The translations under genes and the position numbers were made by a program. DNA of 64,000 nucleotides from Lachnospiraceae bacterium (GTDB lineage: Bacteria > Bacillota > Clostridia > Lachnospirales > Lachnospiraceae): positions 1 through 64,000 of the forward strand of contig JAILPS010000029.1 in the NCBI GenBank assembly GCA_024699325.1. Reading direction: 5' to 3'. Positions within the stretch are counted from its first letter, which is position 1, and every line of letters begins with the position of its first letter. The notes under the pieces are model-generated. The model had not been told where the DNA came from. It ran no database searches and worked only from the letters and a program-made list of their open reading frames with translations. Of the stretch, positions 42,010 to 52,104 are shown piece after piece.

Positions 42010-43419
42010 TTGGATAGGAATATTTTTAATCGAATACCGTTAGGGTTCTTCAATCTGCTATCTAGTGGTAGTGATAATATCATTAACGCAGGATGTCTCC
42101 TTGAAATATATTCTCTATATGACAGGGAGGTTTCATATCGTATAAGCCGTAGGCAACTTAGAGATTCCTTGGCGTTATATATTATGGAGAATAACATAAA
42201 ACTTTCCGACGAAGAAGATGACGATGAGAAGAGCTCCGATGTGGCTAATTATATAATTCGCAAATTTACAGATGCAGACTGTGGATGGCTTACGGAGGAA
42301 GTGGACGATGCAACCTATGAGAAGTATATCGTTATGACTGAAGCTGGTATTGCATTATCAGAGTTTTTGCTTAGTATAGAGAAACCGGAGAAGGTTGAAT
42401 ATGCCGCATATATTTATAACATTTATAATACGTTGATGAATTCAGAACAGTGGAAGTCTGACCCATACGTAAACGCTGTGAAGTATGTATACAATAATGC
42501 CAAGGCGCTTGCTAATTCTCTGAAAAGGTTGTCTACATTTATTCGCAAGAAAATAGAGGAACTTGATAAGGCTAATAAGCTTGATAAGTTAACAGAGCAT
42601 CTGATGGAGTATTGTGATGGAGAATTTATCAGGGAATATGCGCGTCTAACTAAGCAGCAGAATATCCACATGTATCGCGGCTGTATTCGCTCAAAACTGA
42701 ATGAAATAATAAATGATATGGAAATCTACGACTTGATTGTTACAGGATGCGCTATTGAGGAAGATATATCCGAATATGATGCAGATATGTTTGTTATGGA
42801 GATGATTGACAATACAAAACGTTTCCTTAACGAAGATTATGATAGGATAATGAAGGATATAAAGCATAAGATAAATATGTATATCCATATTGCAGTAGGT
42901 AGAATACGTTTCGTGAGAAATAGTGGTAAAGATGCCCAAGGAAACGTTGAACAGGTATTAAAACTTCTTAGAAAAAGTATCGATGAGGGGAATCTTTTTG
43001 AAGAACTTCCAACAGAGATGCTGAAATTATATAAGATTGACAACAACGAATATATAGATCGGGCTTCTTTGTGGACACCAAGAAGAAATCGAAGCGTTAA
43101 GAAGGCTGTGACAACCGAGACGGAAGTTTTGACAGAAGACGATAGGTTGACAGCAATATCAGAATTACAGAAGGAAGCATACAACCCGTATTCTAAGAAG
43201 AAAATGAAGACATACTTAGATAAGCAGATGGGCAACAGGACAGAGATAGATAGTTTAGAATTGCCATTGTCCTGCAAGGAAGAACTTTTAGCTGATATTT
43301 CAGCAGTAGCGTTTTGCGAAGAGAATGGCTATGAAGTATCTGTAGAAGATGGCTATATAGAAGCTCATGACATGATTTTGAGAAAGTTTAAGATAAGGAG
43401 AAAACCACATGGGATTTGA
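42010..43419 (+). CDS. jetA: Wadjet anti-plasmid system subunit JetA (DUF5716-like)
   Basis: JetA is the kleisin-like subunit of the MukBEF-related Wadjet complex that binds and cleaves foreign circular DNA. The assignment rests on the opening IFNRIPLGFFNLLSSGSDNI, the mainly helical make-up, and above all on the following three genes, which are recognisable JetB, JetC and JetD. The length is 469 residues. The start is TTG at 42010, six bases after AGGAGG, with no nearby in-frame ATG. The end overlaps jetB by 11 bases. Confidence 0.85.
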   Translation: MDRNIFNRIPLGFFNLLSSGSDNIINAGCLLEIYSLYDREVSYRISRRQLRDSLALYIMENNIKLSDEEDDDEKSSDVANYIIRKFTDADCGWLTEEVDDATYEKYIVMTEAGIALSEFLLSIEKPEKVEYAAYIYNIYNTLMNSEQWKSDPYVNAVKYVYNNAKALANSLKRLSTFIRKKIEELDKANKLDKLTEHLMEYCDGEFIREYARLTKQQNIHMYRGCIRSKLNEIINDMEIYDLIVTGCAIEEDISEYDADMFVMEMIDNTKRFLNEDYDRIMKDIKHKINMYIHIAVGRIRFVRNSGKDAQGNVEQVLKLLRKSIDEGNLFEELPTEMLKLYKIDNNEYIDRASLWTPRRNRSVKKAVTTETEVLTEDDRLTAISELQKEAYNPYSKKKMKTYLDKQMGNRTEIDSLELPLSCKEELLADISAVAFCEENGYEVSVEDGYIEAHDMILRKFKIRRKPHGI

Positions 43420-44074
43420 GGCAGATTGGGAATTATACACTTCAGGTGAAAAAGAATTGTTTCAGCGTGCGTGTAGAAGACTATTAAAATCAACATTTAT
43501 TGTCAAAGAGAAAAATGATGATAGTAAGAAGCTATATGCATTTGTGGCTAAAAACGAAGATGCTTTAAGTGTGTATCTGGGATATATGGGGTTTGATGTA
43601 GTCGTCGATCGTGATAATGGAGTAGCCATGCTTACAAATATAGGCAGCACCTCTGATTCCGGCAAAATACAGGCAAACAGGCTTAGGCTTCGCAAGGTTG
43701 ATACGGTCGTTTTGTGCTGTTTATGGACTTTATATGCTGATCGCATACACAAGGGTAATCTGTCAAAGAGCATTATTATAAGACTTCTGGACTTGAAACA
43801 GGAGATAGAAAAGTTTGGCTTCAGAAGTGATTTTGATGGCAAGGTTTTGATGGTAGAAATATTAAAATTGTTCTCAAAGTATAATCTTATTGAGACATCA
43901 GGAAGTATAGGAGACCCTGATTATATGATTAAGATATTTCCATCAATACAATTTGCATTGGACAGTGTTGAATTCAAAAACTATGTTGAAGAAACAACTA
44001 AGAAGATAAAGGCTTCAAAAAATATTACAGAGAATGATGAAGGAGAAGGAGAGGAATTAGAGTATGAAGAGTAA
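43409..44074 (+). CDS. jetB: Wadjet subunit JetB (DUF4194-like)
   Basis: JetB is the MukE-like winged-helix subunit that bridges JetA and JetC. The 221-residue protein has RACRRLLKSTFIVKE at its start, RLRKVDTVVLCCLW in the middle, and an acidic tail (EGEGEELEYEE). Length, order and overlaps fit. AAGGAG precedes the ATG inside the jetA end, and it overlaps jetC by 11 bases, so the subunits are co-translated. Confidence 0.85.
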   Translation: MGFEADWELYTSGEKELFQRACRRLLKSTFIVKEKNDDSKKLYAFVAKNEDALSVYLGYMGFDVVVDRDNGVAMLTNIGSTSDSGKIQANRLRLRKVDTVVLCCLWTLYADRIHKGNLSKSIIIRLLDLKQEIEKFGFRSDFDGKVLMVEILKLFSKYNLIETSGSIGDPDYMIKIFPSIQFALDSVEFKNYVEETTKKIKASKNITENDEGEGEELEYEE

Positions 44075-47000
44075 CCGTAAAGTGGCTACAGGACTCCAAC
44101 TTATTAATTGGTCAAGGTTTACAAATGTTAGAATGAAACTGGGCGGCTCCACATTAATAACAGGTAATAATGGAACCGGTAAGTCCACCGTTCTTGATGC
44201 TATCACATATCTTATCACTGGAAATACTCAGTTTAATATTGCGGCTAAGGATAGAGATAGAAGTGTTGCAGCATATGTAAGGGGAGATACTCACAGCGAA
44301 GGTTCCAACAGATATTTGCGCGGCAATATGGATGTTGTTAGCTATATTGCTATGGAATTCTATTCTCCGATAGAGAAGTCATACATGGTTATTATGGTGG
44401 CTATAGAGCTGAAGAGTGATGACAATAGATCAAATTCATATTGGTACATAGCGAGGGATACAACCCTTGATGATATTGTTTTTTGTAAGGAAGAAGTAGG
44501 CAAACTCACAGTATATCCTAAGGGAATGATAGAGGTTCATGGCCGACATGTAAGTGGCAAAGAATTCATGAACATGGATAGAGGAACCAAGCAGGTTATT
44601 CAGGCTATGGGCCTGCGTTGTGATGTTAAAAAATATAAGTCAAAAATTATCAAGATGTTAGCTTTTGATCCTCAAAAAAACGTTGATAAGTTTATCCAGG
44701 AATGCGTTCTCGATGAAGGCGAGATGTCATCTCTTACAGAACTTAAAGAGCAACGTGCTAACTATGATGAGATTCGTCAAGCTTATGAGGATATGCTTGA
44801 GAGCAAAGCTGTTTTAGAGCGAATTGAAAAGTGTATTTCGGATTATGAACATGTGTATGCTGACTATAATACTCGTCGATTGATGCTCCTATATCAGAAG
44901 TGGCAGACTATACTAGATAGTATCGAGACATTAAAAAACGAAAAGGGACAAAAGGAGGCAACGCTTAAATACTTAAACGAACAAAACAGAAATTTGGATA
45001 AGAAGCGTGACGAGGCAAATCGAAGATTAGAAGAGCTTAATAATAGTTCTGATATGCGTGATGTTAATAATACTCTCAAATTGTATGATACAGAGATTAG
45101 TCAGCTTACTTATGATTGTCAGAATCTCAGGAAAGATGTTGATGATATTAAAGAGTTGCAGCAATGGGTTGAAGAAATAATGGCAGAATATGCTGAGGAT
45201 TCTAACAGTTTTTCTGGTATGCAGGATGTGCTGATGCGTTTAGCTGTCAGGGGTGAAACATCAGAGAAGATTGAAGCGTTTTATGCTTTTTCAGAAGAAG
45301 TTAAGAGAATCTTAGAGAAGAAACAGTATGATAAGATTGTAATTGATGCCAAAATTGAAGACGATAATAATAAACTGAAGAAGGCATATGACGATAAAAA
45401 GCAGTTGGAGGATAACAAACCAGTCTTTGATGAGGGATATATTAATACAAAAGAGTTGATTAATAGAGAACTAAGAAAGTTAAACATAAAGACTGATGTC
45501 AAGTTTTTTGTTGAATTGATTGTCGATATTTGTGACAAAAAGTGGAGACGATCTATAGAAACATTTCTTGGTGGTAAAAGATTTAACATAATTGTAGATC
45601 CGAAGTACACATCACAGGTACTTAATATAATTAATAATAATCCATCGACTAAGGGCAAGGTAATTATAGGCGATAAGTTGGAAGAAACTGATATTGCACC
45701 TGGCTCCGCTGCTGAGCAACTTAAAATAGTTAATCCAACCGCCAGAAGATATGCAAATTATCTCTTGAATGGTATTAAATTGTGCGAGAGTGTTGAGGAA
45801 CTTCATGAGAGTCCCAAAGGGGCCATTATGCCTAACGGAATGCTTGCAAAAAGCTATGCAGTTGGAAAGATGGAGATTAATAGAACTAAGCTGTTTATTG
45901 GTTCAGATGCCATCAAGATTCAGCTTGAAGAACTAACTAAGGAGATACAGGAACTTAATAATAGTATAGCTTCACAGTCCAATACTAGTAAGTGTCTTAA
46001 ACAAGATATTGATAATCTGCAGAAGAAGTCATTAAAGCAGGATGAATATAGATTTGAGGCCGTTAATGACCTATATGAGAAAAGGGTGAGGCTAAGTAAA
46101 GTAAAGACTGATAAAGAGAGCTTTGAGAAAGATCCTAATTTTATGGCCATGCTTGGTGCAATCAGCGAGGCACAGAATAATTTAAAAGATATTGAGGAGA
46201 ATATTAATGATCTTAATCAACAAATAGGCGGTGTTAAAAAAGAAATCGAAGAGAAGCAAGGAACTATTGAAAGTAAGAATCGTAGTATTGAGCCGGCAAG
46301 GAGTGAATTTGAAGGGGAGTGTAAGTTAATCCCTGAGTTGAGACAACCGGCCATAGATATGTATAATCTACAGAAACAGAAGAAGGAGGCAGCAATTTCT
46401 GAAAGAACTGTTCGTGAGTGGGAAGCTAATTTGGGGAAATCCATCAAGCACCTTGAAGATGAACAAATTGAATATTGTAAGCTAAATAATTCAGACATAC
46501 AAACAAGGGGCGTTTCATATATTGGTTATTACAGACAGCAGTATCGCGATCTTGCCAATGTTCAGATTGAGGAAGCTAAACAAAAACTGGAAAAGCAGGG
46601 AGAGAAACTTCAGAGTGCGTTTGTCGGTGATTTTGTGGCTGAACTAAACGAAGCTATCAGTGGTGCCAGGGGTGAAATAGGTGATATCAATAGGGAACTT
46701 AAAGACAGACCTTTCGGCAATGATATTTATCAGTTTGAGATGAAGGAGCGCATGGATTCAGAGGGCAAGGCACTGTTTTTTAAGATTAGCAATCAGATGC
46801 AAAAATTTTTGAATGCTCAATCCTATCTTGATGCTGTCAAAGAAGATGAAGAGGGTGAACAGGATATCAAGGATTTTATTGATATAGTTTTAAGCGAAGA
46901 TGATGAGACGGAGTACACAGATTATCGCAAGTATTTCACATATGACATGAGAATTACTAACAAACAGAGCGATATGGAAGCTGCGTTGTCAAAAAAACAG

Positions 47001-47312
47001 GGATCTGCCAGCAATGGTGAAAAACAGACGCCTTACTTTATAATCTTAGCGGCCAGTCTTCTTCAGCTGTATCCTAAAGACAGAAGTAGTGCAAGACTTG
47101 CTTTTATTGATGAGGCATTTTCTGCTCTATCAAGAGAGCGAATAGAGCAGATGGTTGACTATCTGGAAACTAATGACTTCCAGGTTATATATGCTGCGCC
47201 GCCGGATAAGATTAATAGTATTGGATCACATATTCAAACGACAATTACGTTAGTGCCTAAGGGGCGACAGAGTTTTGCTGTGGAAGGAATACTTAGTGAT
47301 TTTGAGGAGTGA
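44064..47312 (+). CDS. jetC: Wadjet SMC-like ATPase JetC
   Basis: JetC is the SMC/MukB-like motor. Walker A is GNNGTGKSTVLDAITYLITG (near residue 33), and the C-terminal Walker B is ARLAFIDEAFSALS (near 1010). Two long coiled-coil stretches (about 230-470 and 600-900) surround a hinge-like region (KRFNIIVDPKYTSQVLNIIN). The NGEKQTPYFIILAASLLQLY segment is the signature region. The length of 1082 residues is typical. The complex would extrude DNA loops and trigger JetD. Confidence 0.93.
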   Translation: MKSNRKVATGLQLINWSRFTNVRMKLGGSTLITGNNGTGKSTVLDAITYLITGNTQFNIAAKDRDRSVAAYVRGDTHSEGSNRYLRGNMDVVSYIAMEFYSPIEKSYMVIMVAIELKSDDNRSNSYWYIARDTTLDDIVFCKEEVGKLTVYPKGMIEVHGRHVSGKEFMNMDRGTKQVIQAMGLRCDVKKYKSKIIKMLAFDPQKNVDKFIQECVLDEGEMSSLTELKEQRANYDEIRQAYEDMLESKAVLERIEKCISDYEHVYADYNTRRLMLLYQKWQTILDSIETLKNEKGQKEATLKYLNEQNRNLDKKRDEANRRLEELNNSSDMRDVNNTLKLYDTEISQLTYDCQNLRKDVDDIKELQQWVEEIMAEYAEDSNSFSGMQDVLMRLAVRGETSEKIEAFYAFSEEVKRILEKKQYDKIVIDAKIEDDNNKLKKAYDDKKQLEDNKPVFDEGYINTKELINRELRKLNIKTDVKFFVELIVDICDKKWRRSIETFLGGKRFNIIVDPKYTSQVLNIINNNPSTKGKVIIGDKLEETDIAPGSAAEQLKIVNPTARRYANYLLNGIKLCESVEELHESPKGAIMPNGMLAKSYAVGKMEINRTKLFIGSDAIKIQLEELTKEIQELNNSIASQSNTSKCLKQDIDNLQKKSLKQDEYRFEAVNDLYEKRVRLSKVKTDKESFEKDPNFMAMLGAISEAQNNLKDIEENINDLNQQIGGVKKEIEEKQGTIESKNRSIEPARSEFEGECKLIPELRQPAIDMYNLQKQKKEAAISERTVREWEANLGKSIKHLEDEQIEYCKLNNSDIQTRGVSYIGYYRQQYRDLANVQIEEAKQKLEKQGEKLQSAFVGDFVAELNEAISGARGEIGDINRELKDRPFGNDIYQFEMKERMDSEGKALFFKISNQMQKFLNAQSYLDAVKEDEEGEQDIKDFIDIVLSEDDETEYTDYRKYFTYDMRITNKQSDMEAALSKKQGSASNGEKQTPYFIILAASLLQLYPKDRSSARLAFIDEAFSALSRERIEQMVDYLETNDFQVIYAAPPDKINSIGSHIQTTITLVPKGRQSFAVEGILSDFEE

Positions 47313-47319
47313 TTAAAGT

Positions 47320-48549
47320 ATGAGTAATGATCATATTAGGCTAAATAAACGCCAGAAGGAAATTCTTTCTGCGCTTCTAGATAAGTTTGAGTCAAGTAAG
47401 ACATATCGTGAAGAGAACACAGTTAACCAGTCTTTTAAAGTGAAACCGAATGATTTCTTTAAGGAATATGACTCTGATTTTGCTAACCTTGATGAACAGG
47501 AGGATTTTGAGAGGGATTTAAGAGTACTAGAAGAGGCGGGATATGTTGCACTGTCATATAAGCGTGGTGTCATATCAGATATTTCGATGGTAGTGTCTGC
47601 TCGTGATTGTATCTATTCGCAGTTAGGGAGAAGAGAATTAAAACAACTTGAAGAAGAGCAAATTAGCCTGTATGAGTCTTTTATGGGCAGAGAGCCTGTG
47701 CTAAATAATTATTGCTTTTCTCAAGTAATCCGCCTGCAGAACAGAAAAAAAGCAGAGTATCCAATAGCTACAGCTCGTGAGTTAATTAAACTATTAGAGT
47801 TTATTGAGAATAATTCTGAGGAAATTCTCGAAAGAGAGCTTTCAATCGAATTGTTTGGAGATTCTAAAGTGTTCGAAAGAGAGTATCGCCACAAATTAAT
47901 CACTGTGCTGAAGAAGTATGGGAATTTGCTGGATATTATTGAGAACACACCTGACGATAGAGAGCAGGAGCATGCAATTTTAGCAGAGTATAATATCTAT
48001 CCGAACCCGACATATGTCAACTTTAAGGGAAACGGCGAAGTGCTTCTAAAAAACGGTAACACCATAAAACTAATGTCGTCAATGCCTATCGCAATTGATG
48101 CAGATACGCTGAATCAAATTGATAAAGTTAAGGTGGAACCATCAAGAGTTGTAACAGTTGAGAACCTTACTAGCTTCAACAGAATGACCAATGATGCGGA
48201 TTTTTATATATATTTGGCGGGATATCATAACACGGCTAAGCAGTTGTTTTTGCAAAAGATTGCGGCGTCCAATTCTGATAAGGAGTGGTATCATTTTGGC
48301 GATATAGATCCAGATGGCTTCTTTATCTTGGAACATTTAAAGTCAAAGACTGGAATAGCATTTAAACAGTTATATATGTCCGTTCATGAATTAAAACGTT
48401 ATGAAACGTATTGTAAACCCCTGGAAGACAATGATGTAAAAAAGGCAAAAACTTTGTTGGATAGAGGATTATACGTTGAGGAAGTCCAATATATGTTGGC
48501 TAACAATGTTAAGTTAGAGCAGGAAGTTATCAGCTGGAAACAAAAATGA
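47320..48549 (+). CDS. jetD: Wadjet nuclease JetD (DUF2220, Toprim-like)
   Basis: JetD is the nuclease that cuts small circular DNA held by the JetABC complex. The C-terminal half has the Toprim-like motif HFGDIDPDGFFILEHL (near residue 325), and VVTVENLTSFNRM is a second family segment. The N-terminal half contains winged-helix-like regions. The length of 409 residues is normal. It starts eight bases after jetC with GGAGTGA upstream, ending a complete jetABCD set. Confidence 0.9.
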   Translation: MSNDHIRLNKRQKEILSALLDKFESSKTYREENTVNQSFKVKPNDFFKEYDSDFANLDEQEDFERDLRVLEEAGYVALSYKRGVISDISMVVSARDCIYSQLGRRELKQLEEEQISLYESFMGREPVLNNYCFSQVIRLQNRKKAEYPIATARELIKLLEFIENNSEEILERELSIELFGDSKVFEREYRHKLITVLKKYGNLLDIIENTPDDREQEHAILAEYNIYPNPTYVNFKGNGEVLLKNGNTIKLMSSMPIAIDADTLNQIDKVKVEPSRVVTVENLTSFNRMTNDADFYIYLAGYHNTAKQLFLQKIAASNSDKEWYHFGDIDPDGFFILEHLKSKTGIAFKQLYMSVHELKRYETYCKPLEDNDVKKAKTLLDRGLYVEEVQYMLANNVKLEQEVISWKQK

Positions 48550-48630
48550 TTGATGCACGATAATCCATGAAAACCATACATATTCTCTTGAACAACCATT
48601 GATATGATGCAAAAGACAGGGGTGATCATA

Positions 48631-51600
48631 GTGAGCAGTAAGAAGGAGATTCTTAGAAAAATTAAATCTAAAACCACAATCTTTTTTCATAGTGATGTGC
48701 CAGAAGAGCTGAAAAATGATAGGGATATAATTATCGCTGAGCGTAAGGCGGGGATTCGTAGAATCTATAGAATTGGTTATGATGTGATTAAGAATAATTT
48801 TTTTGTTGAAGAATTATTGCTGCATTTTGATCATTACGATAAGTTTGAGTGGTATTTAGAAAACCATAATTATAATGTGTTTGATGAATTCTATGATTAT
48901 CTAGATGGCGAAATATATGATTATGCTTGCTATTATCAACTGGATGTATCTAGAATAACTAAACCAATTGATGCTGACAGATTTTGGAAAAAAACAGCGC
49001 TTATTGAAGAAACTGTGGATGATTATACCAGTAATCCGACATCTAGAGAACTTAGCGAATATAGGGAAAGAGAAAAGGTTAAGAGATTGGTAAAAAAGTG
49101 GATTGAAAAATTCAGAGATTGTACGACAGTTGAGGAGTTAGACAAAACATTAAAAGCATATGATAAATCTGCACTTTTTGTGAAACACAGGATATACAAT
49201 GATATTTATATGTGGAGCTTTGCCTTCCCAGATTCAGTTGATAAGCAGAACGCAAAGATTATTATTCAAGCGGCCTCCCTTGGAATCACACATAAGGACT
49301 ATACCTATAGGCTGTGCTTCGTGTATGGCCCGCAATTTGTATTAGATAATTATAATCCCACAGCGTGGACAAAACAGGGGAATGCAAAGAAGATAAGAGA
49401 ATTAAAAAAGTTCATCGAAACCGTAAATATTAATGATCCTGAATTGCATCATTGGAAAGTTAGTTTTGATTTAAAAACACATTACTATCTTCTTGAAAAT
49501 AAGGAACGTGTAAAATACTATTATGCCACTTTTGATGAGGTTGTAAGAGCACTTAATTATGATTTGTCAGGCGTGGATATAAGTAAAGATTTTATGCTTA
49601 ATTATGATTTCTCTTCATGTAAGATGGATGAGAATACCATACTGCCTGTACAATATTATGATAACCTTAGATATGAGATTGTAAAAGAATACTCACGCGG
49701 AAAGTTTCGTGTAAAGCAGGCATGGTACAATGATTGTGGTAAATGTGTTAGGGAACATGTTAATTCCTTTGATTATTTTTTCGATTTTGTAAAATTTCTT
49801 AAGGGTGATTTGTCAGGCGCCGATTTGTCATTATGTGATGGATTAAATAATTTGTCAGATGTTTCAAACATTAATCTAAGTGGAGCTAAATTACAAACTA
49901 GTTTCTGTGAAACACATGGAATTGAATACGAACAATGTGAGTTGGATTTCACAAAAATACAATCATTCTCTGAAACAGAGCATTACGAAGAAGAAACAGC
50001 TATTGTTTTACAGTCCGATGATAGAGTGATGCTTCCTGATGAGGATGAAGTTGGATTTTTGCAACAGTTACTATCAGGTGAATATTGGATATCATATATT
50101 TCTGATATTCATATCATGCATAAGCTACAACAGTCTAATGTGAAGTCTAAGGCTGATGTGTATAGTGTTGTTCAAAAAATAGCAAACACTATAGCAACTG
50201 AAACGTCAAATGTTCTCTTGATTGGCGGAGATGTTTCATCAGATTTTAGCATCTTTGAGTTGTTTGTTTCTTTGTTAAGACATGAATTAGATAGTCTAAA
50301 AAAGAAACCATTAGTATTATTTATTCTTGGCAATCATGAATTGTGGCCATTCCATGGAAAAAAGTTTAAGGAAATAGTGTTGCTATATTGGGATAAATTA
50401 AAAGAATATGGGATGTACCTTGTCAATAATTATATTTTCTATAAAGATATAAATGAAAAATGGCATATATTATCCACTCGTCAGATTATTGATAATACAA
50501 CGGCTTATATTAACAGTTGCCTAAAAAAAGCACGCTTAATAATATTTGGTGGTGTGGGGTTTTCGGGATGTAATAAGACGTTTAACGCCAATAGCGGTAT
50601 ATATAAGAATGTTATAACTCGAGAACAAGAGATAGAAGAAAGTAAAGGATTTAAGGCATTATATGATAAGGTTTTAGAGGCGCTTCCATCGCGTAATACA
50701 ATTATATTCACACATATGCCCATGGATTGCTGGAGTGAAGAAGTGAATTATAAGAAGGGCGTGATATATCTAAGCGGACACACACATAGAAATGTTTTTT
50801 ATGATGATGGTGAAACAAGAATTTATGCTGACAATCAGATTGGTTATAAGAATAATGTATACCATTTGAAAAATATCTATTTTAATAAAATTATTGATTA
50901 TTTTGATAACTATCAAGATGGTATTTATAAAATAACTAGAGATGATTATATTACTTTTTATCGTGCAAGGAATAACAGTATAGAATTCAATAGACCCGTA
51001 AAAGAAATATATATGTTTAAAAAGCAAGGATATTATATGTTTTCGTGTATTACAATGGCGGGGAGTTATGCGATACTACAGGGCGGTAATATAAGACAGC
51101 TTCCGGACAACGACATACAATACTATTATGATCATATGGGGGAAATGATTGGAACAATAAAAAATCCACTAGACAAGTATTCTGAATTCCAAAACAAGAT
51201 AGCAGATGAAGTTCAAGCGTTTGGCGGCTGGGGCTCAATTCACGGGTGCATAATAGATATTGATTTTAACAATCATATTTATGTTAATCCAATTGATTTG
51301 AAAATCACACCATATTGGGCTGAGAGCATGGTTTATAAAGTTGTCTATCCAAGTGTTCCGGAATTATTGCATAAACGTTGCCCGGAACTATATACAGAGT
51401 ATTGCAAACAGATAGAAGGCTCTAAAGCAAAGCATGAAATGATTATTAATAAGGCTGTTACAGAATGTGTTCTACGCCCTCAAGTATACTTAGATACCGA
51501 TATATATAAAGCGTCTAGAAAGGTAAAAAACATGCAGAATATATATGACAATATTCTGACTGTTTGGCACAGCACGAGAGAAAAACAATATAAAATGTTA

Positions 51601-51834
51601 AGTACTGGTTTGGATACGGTGAAGAATACGGATGTAGCATATGACAATACACCTAAGCCTGTTATACAAATGGACTATTCTGGAACTAAGGTCATACAGG
51701 AATTCGCATCTATAAATCAAGCATCTAGGCAGACAGGTGTTCCTGCAAAATCTATTCGAAAAAACATTCGTGGTGAACAAAAACGAGCCTGCGGCTATGT
51801 TTGGAAAATGAAAAATGTCGAAGAACAAACATAA
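48631..51834 (+). CDS. Very large metallophosphoesterase with a C-terminal NUMOD1-like domain
   Basis: Residues about 485-760 form a calcineurin-like phosphoesterase with every metal motif: SDIHIMH, GGDVSSD, GNHELWP, THMPMDCW and SGHTHR. The first 480 residues are charged, helical and unassigned, with two short pentapeptide-like stretches (DLSGVDISKDF near 312, DLSGADLS near 391). The last 50 residues (EFASINQASRQTGVPAKSIR) resemble a NUMOD1 helix-turn-helix. It could cleave DNA, RNA or a nucleotide signal. I chose GTG 48631 because AGGGGTGATC stands just upstream; ATG 48604 has none. It lies 81 bases after jetD and may share its transcript. Confidence 0.72.
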   Translation: MSSKKEILRKIKSKTTIFFHSDVPEELKNDRDIIIAERKAGIRRIYRIGYDVIKNNFFVEELLLHFDHYDKFEWYLENHNYNVFDEFYDYLDGEIYDYACYYQLDVSRITKPIDADRFWKKTALIEETVDDYTSNPTSRELSEYREREKVKRLVKKWIEKFRDCTTVEELDKTLKAYDKSALFVKHRIYNDIYMWSFAFPDSVDKQNAKIIIQAASLGITHKDYTYRLCFVYGPQFVLDNYNPTAWTKQGNAKKIRELKKFIETVNINDPELHHWKVSFDLKTHYYLLENKERVKYYYATFDEVVRALNYDLSGVDISKDFMLNYDFSSCKMDENTILPVQYYDNLRYEIVKEYSRGKFRVKQAWYNDCGKCVREHVNSFDYFFDFVKFLKGDLSGADLSLCDGLNNLSDVSNINLSGAKLQTSFCETHGIEYEQCELDFTKIQSFSETEHYEEETAIVLQSDDRVMLPDEDEVGFLQQLLSGEYWISYISDIHIMHKLQQSNVKSKADVYSVVQKIANTIATETSNVLLIGGDVSSDFSIFELFVSLLRHELDSLKKKPLVLFILGNHELWPFHGKKFKEIVLLYWDKLKEYGMYLVNNYIFYKDINEKWHILSTRQIIDNTTAYINSCLKKARLIIFGGVGFSGCNKTFNANSGIYKNVITREQEIEESKGFKALYDKVLEALPSRNTIIFTHMPMDCWSEEVNYKKGVIYLSGHTHRNVFYDDGETRIYADNQIGYKNNVYHLKNIYFNKIIDYFDNYQDGIYKITRDDYITFYRARNNSIEFNRPVKEIYMFKKQGYYMFSCITMAGSYAILQGGNIRQLPDNDIQYYYDHMGEMIGTIKNPLDKYSEFQNKIADEVQAFGGWGSIHGCIIDIDFNNHIYVNPIDLKITPYWAESMVYKVVYPSVPELLHKRCPELYTEYCKQIEGSKAKHEMIINKAVTECVLRPQVYLDTDIYKASRKVKNMQNIYDNILTVWHSTREKQYKMLSTGLDTVKNTDVAYDNTPKPVIQMDYSGTKVIQEFASINQASRQTGVPAKSIRKNIRGEQKRACGYVWKMKNVEEQT

Positions 51835-51848
51835 AAGACATATAGATT

Positions 51849-51877
51849 CAGCCACCCGAATAGGGTGGCTGGATTTT
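51849..51877 (+). terminator. Terminator after the metallophosphoesterase gene
   Basis: CAGCCACCC and GGGTGGCTG pair around GAATA and are followed by GATTTTT. It separates the Wadjet block from the dynamin operon. Confidence 0.88.
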
Positions 51878-52104
51878 TGCTTAAAATATTCTTACGGCAC
51901 ACTAAATCCCAACTTTTTGAGATGATTATGCGTTAGAATCTATCATAGAATTAGTGTAATTCCAGGTTGGTCTTGAAACAAATATTTACATTAATAATAG
52001 TAAGAGATTTTAATGAAAATATAATAAGAATAGCAACATTTAGACTTTGATTTATTGCAATTATATGGTTTAATTATCTTAGGTTTCAAATAGGAGGTAT
52101 GGTT

